Assembly: GCA_013287665.1 (NCBI GenBank)
Contig: JABDDK010000006.1
Coordinates: 186 to 51,206, forward strand
Source: Alphaproteobacteria bacterium
GTDB lineage: Bacteria; Pseudomonadota; Alphaproteobacteria; UBA9655
Direction of reading: 5' to 3'
DNA: 51,021 nucleotides
Positions 41,139 to 49,705 of this stretch are shown here, piece after piece. The number at the start of each line of letters is the position of its first letter. The stretch's first letter is position 1. Made by a program: the position numbers and the translations under genes. The notes under the pieces were generated by a model. The model saw only the letters and a list, made by a program, of their open reading frames with translations. It ran no database searches and was not told where the DNA came from.

Positions 41139-42686
41139 TCACGATAAGAACTGATTCTTCATCGCCTTTTGAAGATCCCGAAAATGGAAAGCCCCAATAA
41201 GCCGCGCCGTCATCACATAAGCCATAAAGCCACCCGCAATCCATAAGCTCACGAGGCCCACACGCAGGTGAATCTCTTCTGGAAAGGGGGTGAAGACTTG
41301 AAAGCCATGACAAACTCCTCCCATGAGGAGTGACGACACAACAAGACGAGGAAGAATGGATTTGAGGCGTGTATCCATAACGATCCACTGTTTCACATAG
41401 AGAATACTGCCCAAACAGATCGCATTAAACCAAGCTGCGATAGCTGTGGACAATGCGAGTCCCACATAGGAAAAAGGACCAATGAGAAGGCAATTTAAGA
41501 TAAAGTTTAAACCCACAGCAGCCATCGCCACTTTCATAGGTGTTTTCGTATCTTGGCGCGCAAAGAATTGAGTGCTTAAAATCTTAACAAGCACATAAGC
41601 CGGAAGGCCTGCAGCAAAGGCGGATAAGGTATATCCTGTAGCAAGAGCATCATCACTTGTAAAAGCTCCCCTCTCAAAGAGGAGGGCAACGAGGGGTCCT
41701 CCCAAAATGATGAGGCCAACAGCCGCAGGCAACGTAATGGCAAGGGCAAATTCAAGCGCTCGATTTTGGGTGTGCTGAGCTGCCGCATGTTCCCCTGCCT
41801 TAATGTGCTTCGAGAGAGCCGGCAGAAGGGCTGTACTCACAGAAATTCCAATAACACCTAAGGGGAGTTGATTCAGGCGATCCGCATAAAACAAATAAGA
41901 TACAGATCCCGTTGGTAACCAAGACGCAAAAATCATATCCATGAAGAGATTCACCTGAATGACACCTGCACTAATAGCGCCAGGAATACCTAATTTTATC
42001 AATGACTTAGTTTGAGGCGAAAGTTCCGGAAGCGCTGGCCGAATTCCCATCCCTTGAAAATGGCAGGAAAGCCAGAGCCACCCGAGTTGTAAAATGCCCG
42101 CAATAAACACAGCCCACGCCAGCCCTTGCCCAGGAGAAGCGTATTCAAATAAGGCCATGAGCAGCGCTGCGATCATGGTCAAATTCAAAATGATGGGAGT
42201 GCCTGCGGGGGCTGCAAATTTGCCCATGGAATTGAGAATACCCCCTAAGAGAGACGCAAGGGAGATAAAGAGAATATAAGGAAATGTGATGCGCGAGAGG
42301 GTAACAGCCAAGTCAAAACGTTCAGGTGTGGCTTCAAATCCGGGTGCAAAAAGATAAACAGCAACGGGCATGAAATTCTCAAACAGAAGCACAAACCCCG
42401 TGAGCGTGAAGAGAAGAAGAGCAAAGATTTTCTCCCCATAGAGACGAGCCGCCGTAGGCCCGGAAGAGACGAGAATTCCTGAGAAGAGAGGAATGAAGGC
42501 GGCATTAAAGGCCCCTTCAGCAAAAAAGCGACGGAAGAAATTCGGTAACTTAAAGGCGACAAAAAAAGCATCCGTAAGGCCGCTCACACCAAGAATCCCT
42601 GCGATAAGGGCATCCCGAACAAAGCCCGTTAAACGACTGGCAAGTGTAAAACCCCCAACGGTTGCAATAGATCGATAAAGATTCAT
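41139..42686 (-). CDS. murJ: Lipid II flippase MurJ, copy 2
   Basis: 515 residues. It is homologous to copy 1 along its full length, with the same signature blocks (FRRFFAEGAFNAAFIPLF, ASWLPTGSVSYLFYADRLNQ, FERGAFTSDDA, STQFFARQDTKTPM) but many substitutions, so the duplication is not recent. Both copies are intact. One may have specialised for another lipid-linked glycan; the sugar transferase in the same operon makes that a testable idea. Confidence 0.94.
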   Translation of the reverse strand: MNLYRSIATVGGFTLASRLTGFVRDALIAGILGVSGLTDAFFVAFKLPNFFRRFFAEGAFNAAFIPLFSGILVSSGPTAARLYGEKIFALLLFTLTGFVLLFENFMPVAVYLFAPGFEATPERFDLAVTLSRITFPYILFISLASLLGGILNSMGKFAAPAGTPIILNLTMIAALLMALFEYASPGQGLAWAVFIAGILQLGWLWLSCHFQGMGIRPALPELSPQTKSLIKLGIPGAISAGVIQVNLFMDMIFASWLPTGSVSYLFYADRLNQLPLGVIGISVSTALLPALSKHIKAGEHAAAQHTQNRALEFALAITLPAAVGLIILGGPLVALLFERGAFTSDDALATGYTLSAFAAGLPAYVLVKILSTQFFARQDTKTPMKVAMAAVGLNFILNCLLIGPFSYVGLALSTAIAAWFNAICLGSILYVKQWIVMDTRLKSILPRLVVSSLLMGGVCHGFQVFTPFPEEIHLRVGLVSLWIAGGFMAYVMTARLIGAFHFRDLQKAMKNQFLS

Positions 42687-42780
42687 AAAGAACCCCCGTA
42701 ATTACGTGAGCAAGATAGTCCGGGAGGTGAGTGACGTCAAGGAGACATAGGTGTACTCATGAAATTTGTGAGGCACCATT

Positions 42781-43025
42781 ACCTCTCCCCTTGTGGGAGA
42801 GGTCGACGCGTAGCGGCGGGTGAGGGGTCTTTAAATCATCTCCAAGACTCCCTCTATGTTATTCAACGCATCATTATTCCAAAAACGGATAACCTTTGTA
42901 TGGTAATTATTCTAAAACTCTTGATCTGCATGCTGTCCTCTATCGAGCTTAGTAACCAGTTTTCTCTCGTGGCAAATACCCCTCACCCGACCCTATGGGT
43001 CGACCTCTCCCACAAGGGGAGAGGT
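42781..43025. repeat. Family-1 palindromic element, copy R7
   Basis: Inverted arms ACCTCTCCCCTTGTGGGAG.../...GGGGAGAGGTG with the longest centre (~150 bp, AT-rich, no ORF). The left tip is ACGCGTAGCGG and the right tip ACCCTATGGGT. The left flank CTCATGAAATTTGTGAGGCA mirrors the right flank of R5. It fills most of the 347-bp gap between murJ copy 2 and dksA; the remaining ~90 bp hold nothing I recognise. Confidence 0.9.
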
Positions 43026-43033
43026 GAACAACA

Positions 43034-43444
43034 TTACTCTTCCCGATACGTCTTCTCAAGGCGCTCGTGGCGTTCTTGTGCTTCTAGACATAAGGTCGCA
43101 ATGGGGCGGGCATCGAGACGCGCAACACCAATAGGAACGCCTGTTTCTTCGCAAAACCCATACGTCCCATCGTCAATCCGCTCGAGAGCTAGATTAATCT
43201 TGAGGATTAACTTCCGCTCCCGGTCCCGTGTTCTAAGTTCGAGTGACCGATCTGTTTCAGTTGATGCTCTGTCATTAACATCAGGTTCGCTTAAGGATTC
43301 CTCTTGCATATGATGCAGGGTTTCAGCCGTTTCCTTCTGAAGATCTTCACGCCATTTGAGCAGTTTTCCCCTAAAATAGGCAAGCTGATCTGGATTCATG
43401 TAGGTTTCATTTTCACTGGGTTTATAGTTTTGTTGTACGCTCAT
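43034..43444 (-). CDS. dksA: DksA/TraR-family RNA polymerase regulator
   Basis: 136 residues. A coiled-coil region (FRGKLLKWREDLQKETAETL) with acidic tip residues (SEPDVNDRASTETDRSLEL) is followed by the zinc-finger-like end GFCEETGVPIGVARLDARPI and ATLCLEAQERHERLEK. Only one Cys remains at each half of the finger (CEET, CLEA), as in several alphaproteobacterial DksA proteins, so classical four-Cys zinc binding is not expected. It acts with ppGpp on transcription initiation. Confidence 0.93.
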   Translation of the reverse strand: MSVQQNYKPSENETYMNPDQLAYFRGKLLKWREDLQKETAETLHHMQEESLSEPDVNDRASTETDRSLELRTRDRERKLILKINLALERIDDGTYGFCEETGVPIGVARLDARPIATLCLEAQERHERLEKTYREE

Positions 43445-43510
43445 ACTGTCCCCTTACAACCAAATTGATTTCTGGCAATATAATGACTGATATTAGCAGT
43501 GCTCGCAATC

Positions 43511-44248
43511 TTAAATTTTATACCCTCGATGCAGGGCGACAACACCTCCCGTGTAGGTATCATATGAGGCTTTCTCAAATCCCACCTTTTTCATCAAGGC
43601 CAGCAGCTCTTCACGGGTTAGAAATGTCCGAATACTCTCACTTAAATATTGATAGGAGTCTCGATCTTTTGCGATCAACTGCCCAAGGCGAGGAATGATC
43701 TGGAAAGAATAAAGGTCATACAGTTTTTGGAGTGGCGCTTTTACTTGGCTAAATTCAAGGCAAGCAAATAGTCCGCCTGGTTTGAGAACCCGAAACACCT
43801 CCGCAATCGCCTTTTCCTTATGGGTTACATTCCTCAACCCAAAAGCAATGGTTGCCACATCAACCGAGTTATCTTGGAGGGGTAAGCTTTCGGCGTTGGC
43901 ACACATCCACGTTAAATTTGGGTGACGCTTTTTGCCAACGTTTATCATTGCAGGATTAATATCAGTGGCAATGAGGTCGCTCTTAAACCCAAAGCGTGTG
44001 AGGCGTTCGTGAATCCCATGAATGATGTCGCCGGTGCCCGAGGCCATATCGAGATAAACTCCCTCCTGGCGAAGGGGAAGGCTATCTACAAACCAAGCCT
44101 TCCACAATCGATGAATGCCAAGGCTCATCATATCATTCATCAGATCATAGCGGGAAGCAACGCGCTCAAAAACTTCGGCGACGTCTTCTGTCTTTTGAGT
44201 CGCCGAAACCTTTCTAAATCCAAAATCAAACTCGTCTTGGGGTGACAT
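43511..44248 (-). CDS. ubiE: Ubiquinone/menaquinone C-methyltransferase UbiE
   Basis: 245 residues of a SAM-dependent methyltransferase. Motif I is LDMASGTGDIIHGI, motif II DINPAMINVGKKR, and UbiE-specific ANAESLPLQDNSVDVATIAF, FGLRNVTHKEKAI and CLEFSQVKAPLQKLYDLYSF follow. The N-terminal FGFRKVSATQKTEDVAEVF is alphaproteobacterial. With ispB it supports ubiquinone synthesis. If metK is absent in this organism, its AdoMet might come through the Sam-like transporter (inference). Confidence 0.96.
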   Translation of the reverse strand: MSPQDEFDFGFRKVSATQKTEDVAEVFERVASRYDLMNDMMSLGIHRLWKAWFVDSLPLRQEGVYLDMASGTGDIIHGIHERLTRFGFKSDLIATDINPAMINVGKKRHPNLTWMCANAESLPLQDNSVDVATIAFGLRNVTHKEKAIAEVFRVLKPGGLFACLEFSQVKAPLQKLYDLYSFQIIPRLGQLIAKDRDSYQYLSESIRTFLTREELLALMKKVGFEKASYDTYTGGVVALHRGYKI

Positions 44249-44348
44249 CGGGTTAAACCTTCGTTATTCGTATTTCTTTGGTTTGATCCTACAGGCAAGT
44301 CATGTAGAATGCACAGACAAAATAATAATAATCAAGAGAATCAGGGGC

Positions 44349-44693
44349 ATGGTTGATTCGTCAAATGGGGGTTTTAATAACCGCGAAAAAGCATATGAGG
44401 CTAAATATCTCCATGATGAAGAGCTGACTTTTAAGATCAACGCAAGACGAAACCGTTTATTTGGCCTGTGGGCTGCTGAGCTTTTAGGGTATACGGGTGA
44501 AAAGGCTGACAGTTACATAGACGAAGTTATTGTCGCGGGCCTTCAAAAAAGTCATACTGATACTGTTTTTAGTAAAGTCCTTAAGGATTTAAAAACAGCA
44601 AAGGTGGATATGAGTGAGCATCGTGTTCAAAAAGCATTTGAGAGGTGCTTGGAGGCGGCTCGAGCGATGCTGATGCAGGATAAAGAGGAATAG
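44349..44693 (+). CDS. DUF1476 protein, F1F0-ATPase inhibitor zeta subunit family
   Basis: 114 residues from the ATG at 44349; the preceding in-frame sequence has no family similarity. FNNREKAYEAKYLHDEELTF followed by KINARRNRLFGLWAAELLG is the DUF1476 signature; in Paracoccus this N-terminus inserts into F1 and blocks ATP hydrolysis. The rest is a helical bundle. It lies 2 bp before the DUF3572 gene, and is far from the atp F0 operon. Confidence 0.92.
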   Translation: MVDSSNGGFNNREKAYEAKYLHDEELTFKINARRNRLFGLWAAELLGYTGEKADSYIDEVIVAGLQKSHTDTVFSKVLKDLKTAKVDMSEHRVQKAFERCLEAARAMLMQDKEE

Positions 44694-44695
44694 GG

Positions 44696-44974
44696 ATGGA
44701 AAAAGAACAAGCAGAAACAATTGCACTACAAGCGCTCTCTTTTCTTGTAAAAGATGAAGACCTGCTGGAGCAATTCTTAACGAACAGTGGTCTTACAGCA
44801 GATGAGCTCAAGAAACGGTTTAATGATCCGCAACTCTTAGGCGGCGTATTAGATGTAATCCTTGGAGATGATACAGTCCTCCTTGATTTTTGTAATGCAG
44901 TCTCGTTAAGTCCGGATACGCTTGTCAAGGCACGCAGGGCTCTTCCCGGAGGATACGACATCTACGGGAGTTAA
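44696..44974 (+). CDS. DUF3572 protein
   Basis: 92 residues, all-helical. [40 protein letters not shown] and [11 protein letters not shown] match the alphaproteobacterial DUF3572 family of unknown function. TAGGG precedes the ATG, 2 bp after the DUF1476 stop, so the two are an operon. A complementing role is not known. Confidence 0.9.
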   Translation: MEKEQAETIALQALSFLVKDEDLLEQFLTNSGLTADELKKRFNDPQLLGGVLDVILGDDTVLLDFCNAVSLSPDTLVKARRALPGGYDIYGS

Positions 44975-45018
44975 GGCTTGCTCCTGCGTCATCGGCGTGG
45001 CATAAATGCCACAAATTA

Positions 45019-46119
45019 ATGTTGGATAAAATGAATAGTATAGGACTAGACAAAGGAACGCGAATTGTTGTCGCCATGTCAGGGGGCGTTGACAGCTCGG
45101 TTGCGGCTGCTTTGATGGTCGAAGAAGGGTATGACGTCATAGGGATGACGCTACAGCTTTATGATCAAGGGGCGGCAGCGGCGAAGAAGGGTGCCTGCTG
45201 TGCGGGGCAAGACATTTATGATGCCCGTCGTGTGTGCGATAAATTGGGCATTCCTCATTATGTGCTTGATTATGAATCTCGGTTTAGCGAAGCGGTTATT
45301 GAAGATTTCGCGGATAGTTATTTGAGGGGGGAAACCCCCATTCCTTGCGTACGGTGTAATCAACAGGTGAAGTTTAAGGATCTTCTAACAACAGCCCGTG
45401 ATCTGGGGGCAAAAGCGCTCGTCACCGGTCACTATGTCCAGCGCGTTGGGGCTGAGACAGGGGCAGAGCTTCACCGGTCATTTGACCCAACGAAAGATCA
45501 GTCTTATTTTTTATTTGCAACAACCCAAGCTCAGTTGGATTTCCTGAGGTTTCCACTCGGTGGTATGCCGAAATCTGTCACCCGAGAGCACGCCCTCCGT
45601 TTTGGGCTTGAGGTTGCTGATAAGCCGGATAGTCAGGATATCTGCTTTGTACCCAATGGATCTTATGTGAGTGTTCTTGAAAAGCTTCGCCCCGGTGCGC
45701 TTGAAGAAGGAGATATCCTTCATATTGATGGCCGGGTTTTAGGCCGTCATAAGGGCATCATTAACTATACGATTGGTCAACGTAAAGGTCTGGGGATTGG
45801 GGGAGCTGAGGCTCTCTATGTGATTCGACTGAACCCTGCAAATCACCAAGTGATTGTGGGTCCCTATGAGGCCTTAGCTCGCACTGATATTGAAGTTAAA
45901 GAACTGAATTGGTTAGGAGATATTCCCGACGGTCCTCTTCACTGTGAGGTCAAAGTTCGCTCAACACGGCCCTCAGTGCCAGCCACTGTGACCCTGGAGA
46001 CGGGAAACCGAGCGAAGGTGCTATTCCATTCCCCTGAGTACGGCGTCGCTGCTGGGCAAGCTTGTGTGTTTTACAGTGGCGAGAGAGTTTTGGGTGGAGG
46101 ATGGATCAGTGCTGGATAA
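45019..46119 (+). CDS. mnmA: tRNA-specific 2-thiouridylase MnmA
   Basis: 366 residues from the first ATG (a second in-frame ATG at 45031 is equally plausible). PP-loop [16 protein letters not shown], the catalytic Cys in [24 protein letters not shown] and the second conserved Cys at [13 protein letters not shown]. It thiolates U34 of Lys, Glu and Gln tRNAs using sulfur relayed from IscS. The C-terminal barrel domain is complete. Confidence 0.97.
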   Translation: MLDKMNSIGLDKGTRIVVAMSGGVDSSVAAALMVEEGYDVIGMTLQLYDQGAAAAKKGACCAGQDIYDARRVCDKLGIPHYVLDYESRFSEAVIEDFADSYLRGETPIPCVRCNQQVKFKDLLTTARDLGAKALVTGHYVQRVGAETGAELHRSFDPTKDQSYFLFATTQAQLDFLRFPLGGMPKSVTREHALRFGLEVADKPDSQDICFVPNGSYVSVLEKLRPGALEEGDILHIDGRVLGRHKGIINYTIGQRKGLGIGGAEALYVIRLNPANHQVIVGPYEALARTDIEVKELNWLGDIPDGPLHCEVKVRSTRPSVPATVTLETGNRAKVLFHSPEYGVAAGQACVFYSGERVLGGGWISAG

Positions 46120-46134
46120 ATACATAAGAATAGA

Positions 46135-46246
46135 CGTCATTGCGAGCCCCTGAAAGGGGCGTGGCAATCCCTGGGTTATAGAGTCGATCGCAAAGCGATC
46201 GAGAAACGCTGCGGCACTGGATTGCTTCGCTTCGCTCGCAATGACG
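46135..46246. repeat. Family-2 palindromic repeat
   Basis: CGTCATTGCGAG...CTCGCAATGACG ends with a centre (GTCGATCGCAAAGCGATCGA, GAAACGCTGCGGCAC) almost identical to the copy inside pstS. On the minus strand it would encode VIASEAKQSSAAAFLDRF, the same peptide fused to PstS. It starts 16 bp after the mnmA stop. Confidence 0.92.
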
Positions 46247-46260
46247 TATTTTTTTGTGTG

Positions 46261-46362
46261 CACCAGCCCGCCGTCGCTACTTCGTAGCTATGGCGCGCAG
46301 CCTCCGCCCTAAATGGACTCCGGCTGGCTTGCCAGCCGAAGCCCAAAGGGCGAAGGCTGGTG
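46261..46362. repeat. Family-4 palindromic element abutting the tRNA-Val 3' end
   Basis: Ends CACCAGCCCGCC and GGCGAAGGCTGGTG are inverted, and the element contains the 18-bp palindrome CGGCTGGCTTGCCAGCCG (46321-46338) and smaller hairpins (GCTACTTCGTAGC). Its right end overlaps the CCA of the tRNA. No second copy was seen in this window. Confidence 0.7.
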
Positions 46363-46432
46363 GGCGTAACAGGGATTGAACCTGTGACCTCTACGATGTC
46401 AACGTAGCGCTCTCCCGCTGAGCTATACGCCC
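46358..46432 (-). tRNA. tRNA-Val (anticodon GAC)
   Basis: 75 nt including an encoded CCA. Acceptor stem GGGCGTA/TACGCCC, D-arm GCTCAGCGGGAGAGC, anticodon stem CTACG/CGTAG with loop TTGACAT (anticodon GAC), T-arm ACAGG-TTCAATC-CCTGT. All stems pair perfectly. The family-4 element follows the 3' end directly. Confidence 0.97.
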
Positions 46433-46480
46433 TCTTCAGTGAACTGATATAGCCTTGATCTTTTCAAGACGCAAGTCTAT

Positions 46481-46783
46481 TTAGCTGCCTCTGATACGTG
46501 GGTTCGTAAAATTGACGCCATAACTCTTGGGAAAGATCTCGTGGAGTGTTGGATTCATCACATGATAGCGATATCCTTTTGAATTAACGAAATCAAGCGC
46601 TTCAGACAGGGAAGGAAAGGTAAGATGGAGTTGTTCATTTGTATCCCGAGAGCTAACCCATCCCATAAGAGGCTCGGCCAATAAGGGATCATGTGTGTCA
46701 AACTCAAGCACCCACTCACCTGTTTTTGCAAGGCCGGCTTGCATTGCTGATTTTGATGGTTGATAAATTCGTACTGTCGTCAT
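46481..46783 (-). CDS. Complex I accessory subunit, NDUFS4-like
   Basis: 100 residues matching the ETC complex I 18-kDa subunit family: VRIYQPSKSAMQAGLAKTGE, then WVLEF, LMGWVSSRDTNEQLHLTF, and a C-terminal SYGVNFTNPRIR. Alphaproteobacteria share this accessory subunit with mitochondria, where it stabilises the NADH-oxidising module. It is alone, next to a tRNA and divergent from gmk. Confidence 0.93.
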   Translation of the reverse strand: MTTVRIYQPSKSAMQAGLAKTGEWVLEFDTHDPLLAEPLMGWVSSRDTNEQLHLTFPSLSEALDFVNSKGYRYHVMNPTLHEIFPKSYGVNFTNPRIRGS

Positions 46784-46830
46784 AGGCTCCTCATTATAAT
46801 TTTATAGCATATAGAAGTAAGAAAAGCATC

Positions 46831-47478
46831 ATGCACATTCCTCAAAACCCTTTCGTGTCCCGTCGTGGCTTTATGCTCGTATTATCCTCCCCCTCAGGCG
46901 TTGGAAAAACAACGATTTCCAGAGAAGTCTTAACTCAAGAGACTGACCTTGAGCTTTCGATTTCCGTGACAACACGGCCTAAACGTCCCTCTGAAGTCGA
47001 AGGGAGAGATTACCATTTTGTGGATGTCCCTACCTTTGATGCTATGGTAGAGCGCAATGAATTCTTAGAGCATGCTTACGTTTATGGTTATCATTACGGG
47101 ACGCCCAAATCATCCATTGAAGGTCATCTGGCTTCGGGAATTGATGCTCTCTTTGATATTGATTGGCAAGGAACACAACAACTTAAACAAATTTCGACCG
47201 GAGATTTAGTGAGCGTGTTTCTCTTGCCCCCCACAATGGGGGCTTTGGAAGATCGCCTGCGAAGGCGCGCAGAAGATCCTGAGGAAACTATCCTTATACG
47301 CATGAGCAAAGCGTCGAATGAGATGAGCCACTGGGCAGAATATGATTACATCATTATTAATAATGCACTTGAAGATAGTATTCATGCGGTGAGGTCTATT
47401 ATTCAAGCTGAACGTTTAAAAAGACGCCGTCAACTGGGACTGGCACAGTTTGTCAACACGCTTAAGCGAGAAGATTAA
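46831..47478 (+). CDS. gmk: Guanylate kinase
   Basis: 215 residues. P-loop LSSPSGVGKTTISRE, the GMP-binding segment SVTTRPKRPSEVEGRDYHFV and FLEHAYVYGYHYGTP, then DIDWQGTQQL and FLLPPTMGALEDRLRRR (lid). It phosphorylates GMP to GDP. The stop overlaps the converging usg gene by 4 bp. Confidence 0.97.
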   Translation: MHIPQNPFVSRRGFMLVLSSPSGVGKTTISREVLTQETDLELSISVTTRPKRPSEVEGRDYHFVDVPTFDAMVERNEFLEHAYVYGYHYGTPKSSIEGHLASGIDALFDIDWQGTQQLKQISTGDLVSVFLLPPTMGALEDRLRRRAEDPEETILIRMSKASNEMSHWAEYDYIIINNALEDSIHAVRSIIQAERLKRRRQLGLAQFVNTLKRED

Positions 47479-47753
47479 TGCAATGTATATTGTTCTGCAA
47501 CGTAACGAGCTTCTGGAATTCCAATGACTTCCGACTGAGCCACTTTGACACTATATAATTTTCCCTCGAGATTGCGTTCCCAATACTCTAAAAAGGCATG
47601 CAAACGTGGAAAAGCTGGAGAAATATCAAATTCTTGCCAGATATAGCTTTGAATCAGTTCAGGATAATCTGGAATCCGATAAAGGATCTCGGCTGTCGTT
47701 AATCGGAAACCTTGAAGTTCGAGTAACAAGTCAGGAGTGGAATGAACGCGCAT
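47475..47753 (-). CDS. usg: Usg family protein
   Basis: 92 residues. The conserved core LTTAEILYRIPDYPELIQSY, IWQEFDISPAFPRLHAFLEYW and ERNLEGKLYSVKVAQSE is that of alphaproteobacterial Usg, a small protein of unknown function often near tryptophan genes. No trp biosynthetic genes are adjacent here. Confidence 0.92.
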   Translation of the reverse strand: MRVHSTPDLLLELQGFRLTTAEILYRIPDYPELIQSYIWQEFDISPAFPRLHAFLEYWERNLEGKLYSVKVAQSEVIGIPEARYVAEQYTLH

Positions 47754-47785
47754 ATTAACCCCCTACAAACGCAACCACGTCATCC

Positions 47786-47829
47786 GAGGGTCTTATGACA
47801 GGGTTGCCTTACAGGAACAAGAGACCCTC
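47786..47829. other. Hairpin in the usg/thioredoxin-like divergent region
   Basis: GAGGGTCT and AGACCCTC pair across a ~28-nt loop, followed on the plus strand by TTACTTTT. It lies between two divergent starts, so it is more likely part of a 5' untranslated region or an operator than a terminator. The rest of the 265-bp gap is AT-rich promoter-like DNA. Confidence 0.35.
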
Positions 47830-48018
47830 TTACTTTTAGTGTGTCATGAAGTAGTTAACAAATGGTTAATATTTGTTAAATTATGATGAATATTTGCATT
47901 ATTTAAAAAATTCATTTACGATGAAGAGCGAGCATGTACTTTTAAATATCAGGGTAACAGAGTAGATTTTCATGGCTATCAATGTTATTTTTACAGTCTA
48001 TAACAGTAAAGGAATAAT

Positions 48019-48570
48019 ATGGCAGTCACACCCTCAACGATGATCCCGCTCCAGACAAAAGCACCGAATTTTGAACTTATTGACGTATTGAGGGGAAAAC
48101 TTGTGACGCTTGAGGATAGAAAGTCCGATAAGGCAACGGTCATCGTTTTTATGTGTAATCATTGTCCTTTCGTGAAACATATTTTACCTGGTCTCATTGA
48201 GGTGGCGGATAAATATATTCGTAAAGGGATTAGCTTTGTAGCCATAAACTCAAATGATGTGGAAACCTATCCTGATGATTCCCCTGAACATATGAAAACG
48301 GTGGCTGAAGGTCTGGGCTTTCCTTATCTTTTTGATGAAACGCAAAGTGTAGCCAAGGCTTACCATGCCGCCTGCACACCAGACTTCTTCGTTTTTGATA
48401 AGGATCTCAAGTGTGTTTACCGCGGCCAGTTTGATGACTCACGTCCTAGAAGTGATATTCCTGTTACGGGACATGATCTGAGTGAGGCCTTGGATGCCGT
48501 CCTTGCAGGGAGGCCCGTGTCAGAAAATCAGAAACCGAGTATTGGGTGCAATATTAAGTGGAGAACCTAA
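48019..48570 (+). CDS. Thioredoxin-fold peroxiredoxin-like protein (PRX_like family)
   Basis: 183 residues. The active-site region VIVFMCNHCPFVKHILPGL contains CXXC, followed by FVAINSNDVETYPDDSPEHM, GFPYLFDETQSVAKAYHAAC and TPDFFVFDKDLKCVYRGQFD. This is the cytoplasmic 'thioredoxin family/AhpC-like' group; it lacks a signal peptide, so it is probably a cytosolic reductase of uncharacterised substrate. TAAAGGA precedes the ATG. Confidence 0.88.
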   Translation: MAVTPSTMIPLQTKAPNFELIDVLRGKLVTLEDRKSDKATVIVFMCNHCPFVKHILPGLIEVADKYIRKGISFVAINSNDVETYPDDSPEHMKTVAEGLGFPYLFDETQSVAKAYHAACTPDFFVFDKDLKCVYRGQFDDSRPRSDIPVTGHDLSEALDAVLAGRPVSENQKPSIGCNIKWRT

Positions 48571-48577
48571 GCGTCTT

Positions 48578-48609
48578 CACCTCTCCCACAAGATATAAGG
48601 GGAGAGGTG
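48578..48609. terminator. Family-1-type hairpin between convergent genes
   Basis: CACCTCTCCC and GGGGAGAGGTG pair across an 11-nt loop (acaagatataa), which is one hairpin module of the family-1 element without the rest. It sits between the thioredoxin-like gene and the converging hisC, where it could terminate transcription from both sides, though no T-run follows. Confidence 0.6.
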
Positions 48610-48640
48610 ACGAAGTCGCGCCTTGTTCTTAGAAAAATAT

Positions 48641-49705
48641 TCACTCCCCAGACGCCTCCTTTATCGCCTCCAAGAATTTCCTGTTCTGTTGCTCATTTCC
48701 AATCGACACACGTAGGGAATTTTCGATCGTGCCAGAGCAATTCAACACATTGATTTTATGGGCTTTTAAACGCTCTAAAACGGCTACAAAATCATTGAAA
48801 ATAGGCATGATAAAGTTCGTTTCACTTTTATAGATTTTCTTAACAGCCTTTAACTTTGAAAGTTCAGAAACCAAGGTGTCACGATTCATCTTTATCCTCG
48901 CCCAAGAATCAAAGATTTTATCGGGGTTGAGTAAGCTTTCCTTTACGGTTTCTTGGGCTTGCGTCGATAAACCAAAGGGCAATTGGACATACCGTAGGGC
49001 ATTAATCACAAGCTTATCTGCAAGAATGGCGCCGCACCGCACACCAGCCATTCCCCACGCCTTTGAAAAGGTTCGTAAAATGATCAAGTTCTTATACCGC
49101 TTGAGATAATAGAGGGAGGATGGATGATCTGAAAATTCAATATAGGCTTCATCAACCACAACGAATCCCTCAATGGATTCACAAAGTTGGGGGATTATAC
49201 TGACATCGAGCTTTGAGCCAACTGGGTTATTGGGATCACATAAGAAAATCATTTTTGGATTGATATCCACGATAGCTTTGATGAAGAGATGATTCAAGTT
49301 CTCACCCAAAAGAGGTACGTGCTTTACGGTTAAATTGTGAATCAAGGCCCAGTGTTCATAGGCTGAGAAGGTGGGCGATGTAAGACAAATTACATCCGTG
49401 TTGGGCTCAGCGAACGTTCGAATCATCAAGTCCAATCCTTCCATTGATCCAACGGTAAATAAAACATTATCTCTTGTTATTTTTGGCTTCGTTTTAGGGG
49501 AGGGTTTGAGGGAGAGAATGGTGCTTATATAAATATCCTTGAGGTGATTTTGACAAATGTCCGGATAATTGGCCAAGCTTCCCACATAAGGATTTGTATT
49601 GTTACTCAAATCAATCTCCCAATCCTGGTGCATAAAGTATTTCTTGATGGGGGATGGAATAGACAGTTTTGAAATAAGCGGTCGCGCTTTCGCATGAATC
49701 ATCAT
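48641..49705 (-). CDS. hisC: Histidinol-phosphate aminotransferase-type class I/II aminotransferase
   Basis: 354 residues from the ATG at 49705 (AGGAGAA just upstream); the longer frame to 49780 is rejected. Fold-type I motifs: DLSNNTNPYVGSLANYPD, FLCDPNNPVGSKLD, VVVDEAYIEFSDHPSSLYYL and the PLP-lysine TFSKAWGMAGVRCG. The C-terminal SLRVSIGNEQQN carries the substrate arginine. HisC-like enzymes also act on aromatic amino acids; no other his genes are nearby, so its role could be broader than histidine synthesis. Confidence 0.85.
   Translation of the reverse strand: MMIHAKARPLISKLSIPSPIKKYFMHQDWEIDLSNNTNPYVGSLANYPDICQNHLKDIYISTILSLKPSPKTKPKITRDNVLFTVGSMEGLDLMIRTFAEPNTDVICLTSPTFSAYEHWALIHNLTVKHVPLLGENLNHLFIKAIVDINPKMIFLCDPNNPVGSKLDVSIIPQLCESIEGFVVVDEAYIEFSDHPSSLYYLKRYKNLIILRTFSKAWGMAGVRCGAILADKLVINALRYVQLPFGLSTQAQETVKESLLNPDKIFDSWARIKMNRDTLVSELSKLKAVKKIYKSETNFIMPIFNDFVAVLERLKAHKINVLNCSGTIENSLRVSIGNEQQNRKFLEAIKEASGE

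Noticed and set aside
46021-46263. 80-codon minus-strand frame containing SEAKQS
   Set aside because: It is the translation of the family-2 repeat plus antisense mnmA; useful only as comparison for the PstS tail.
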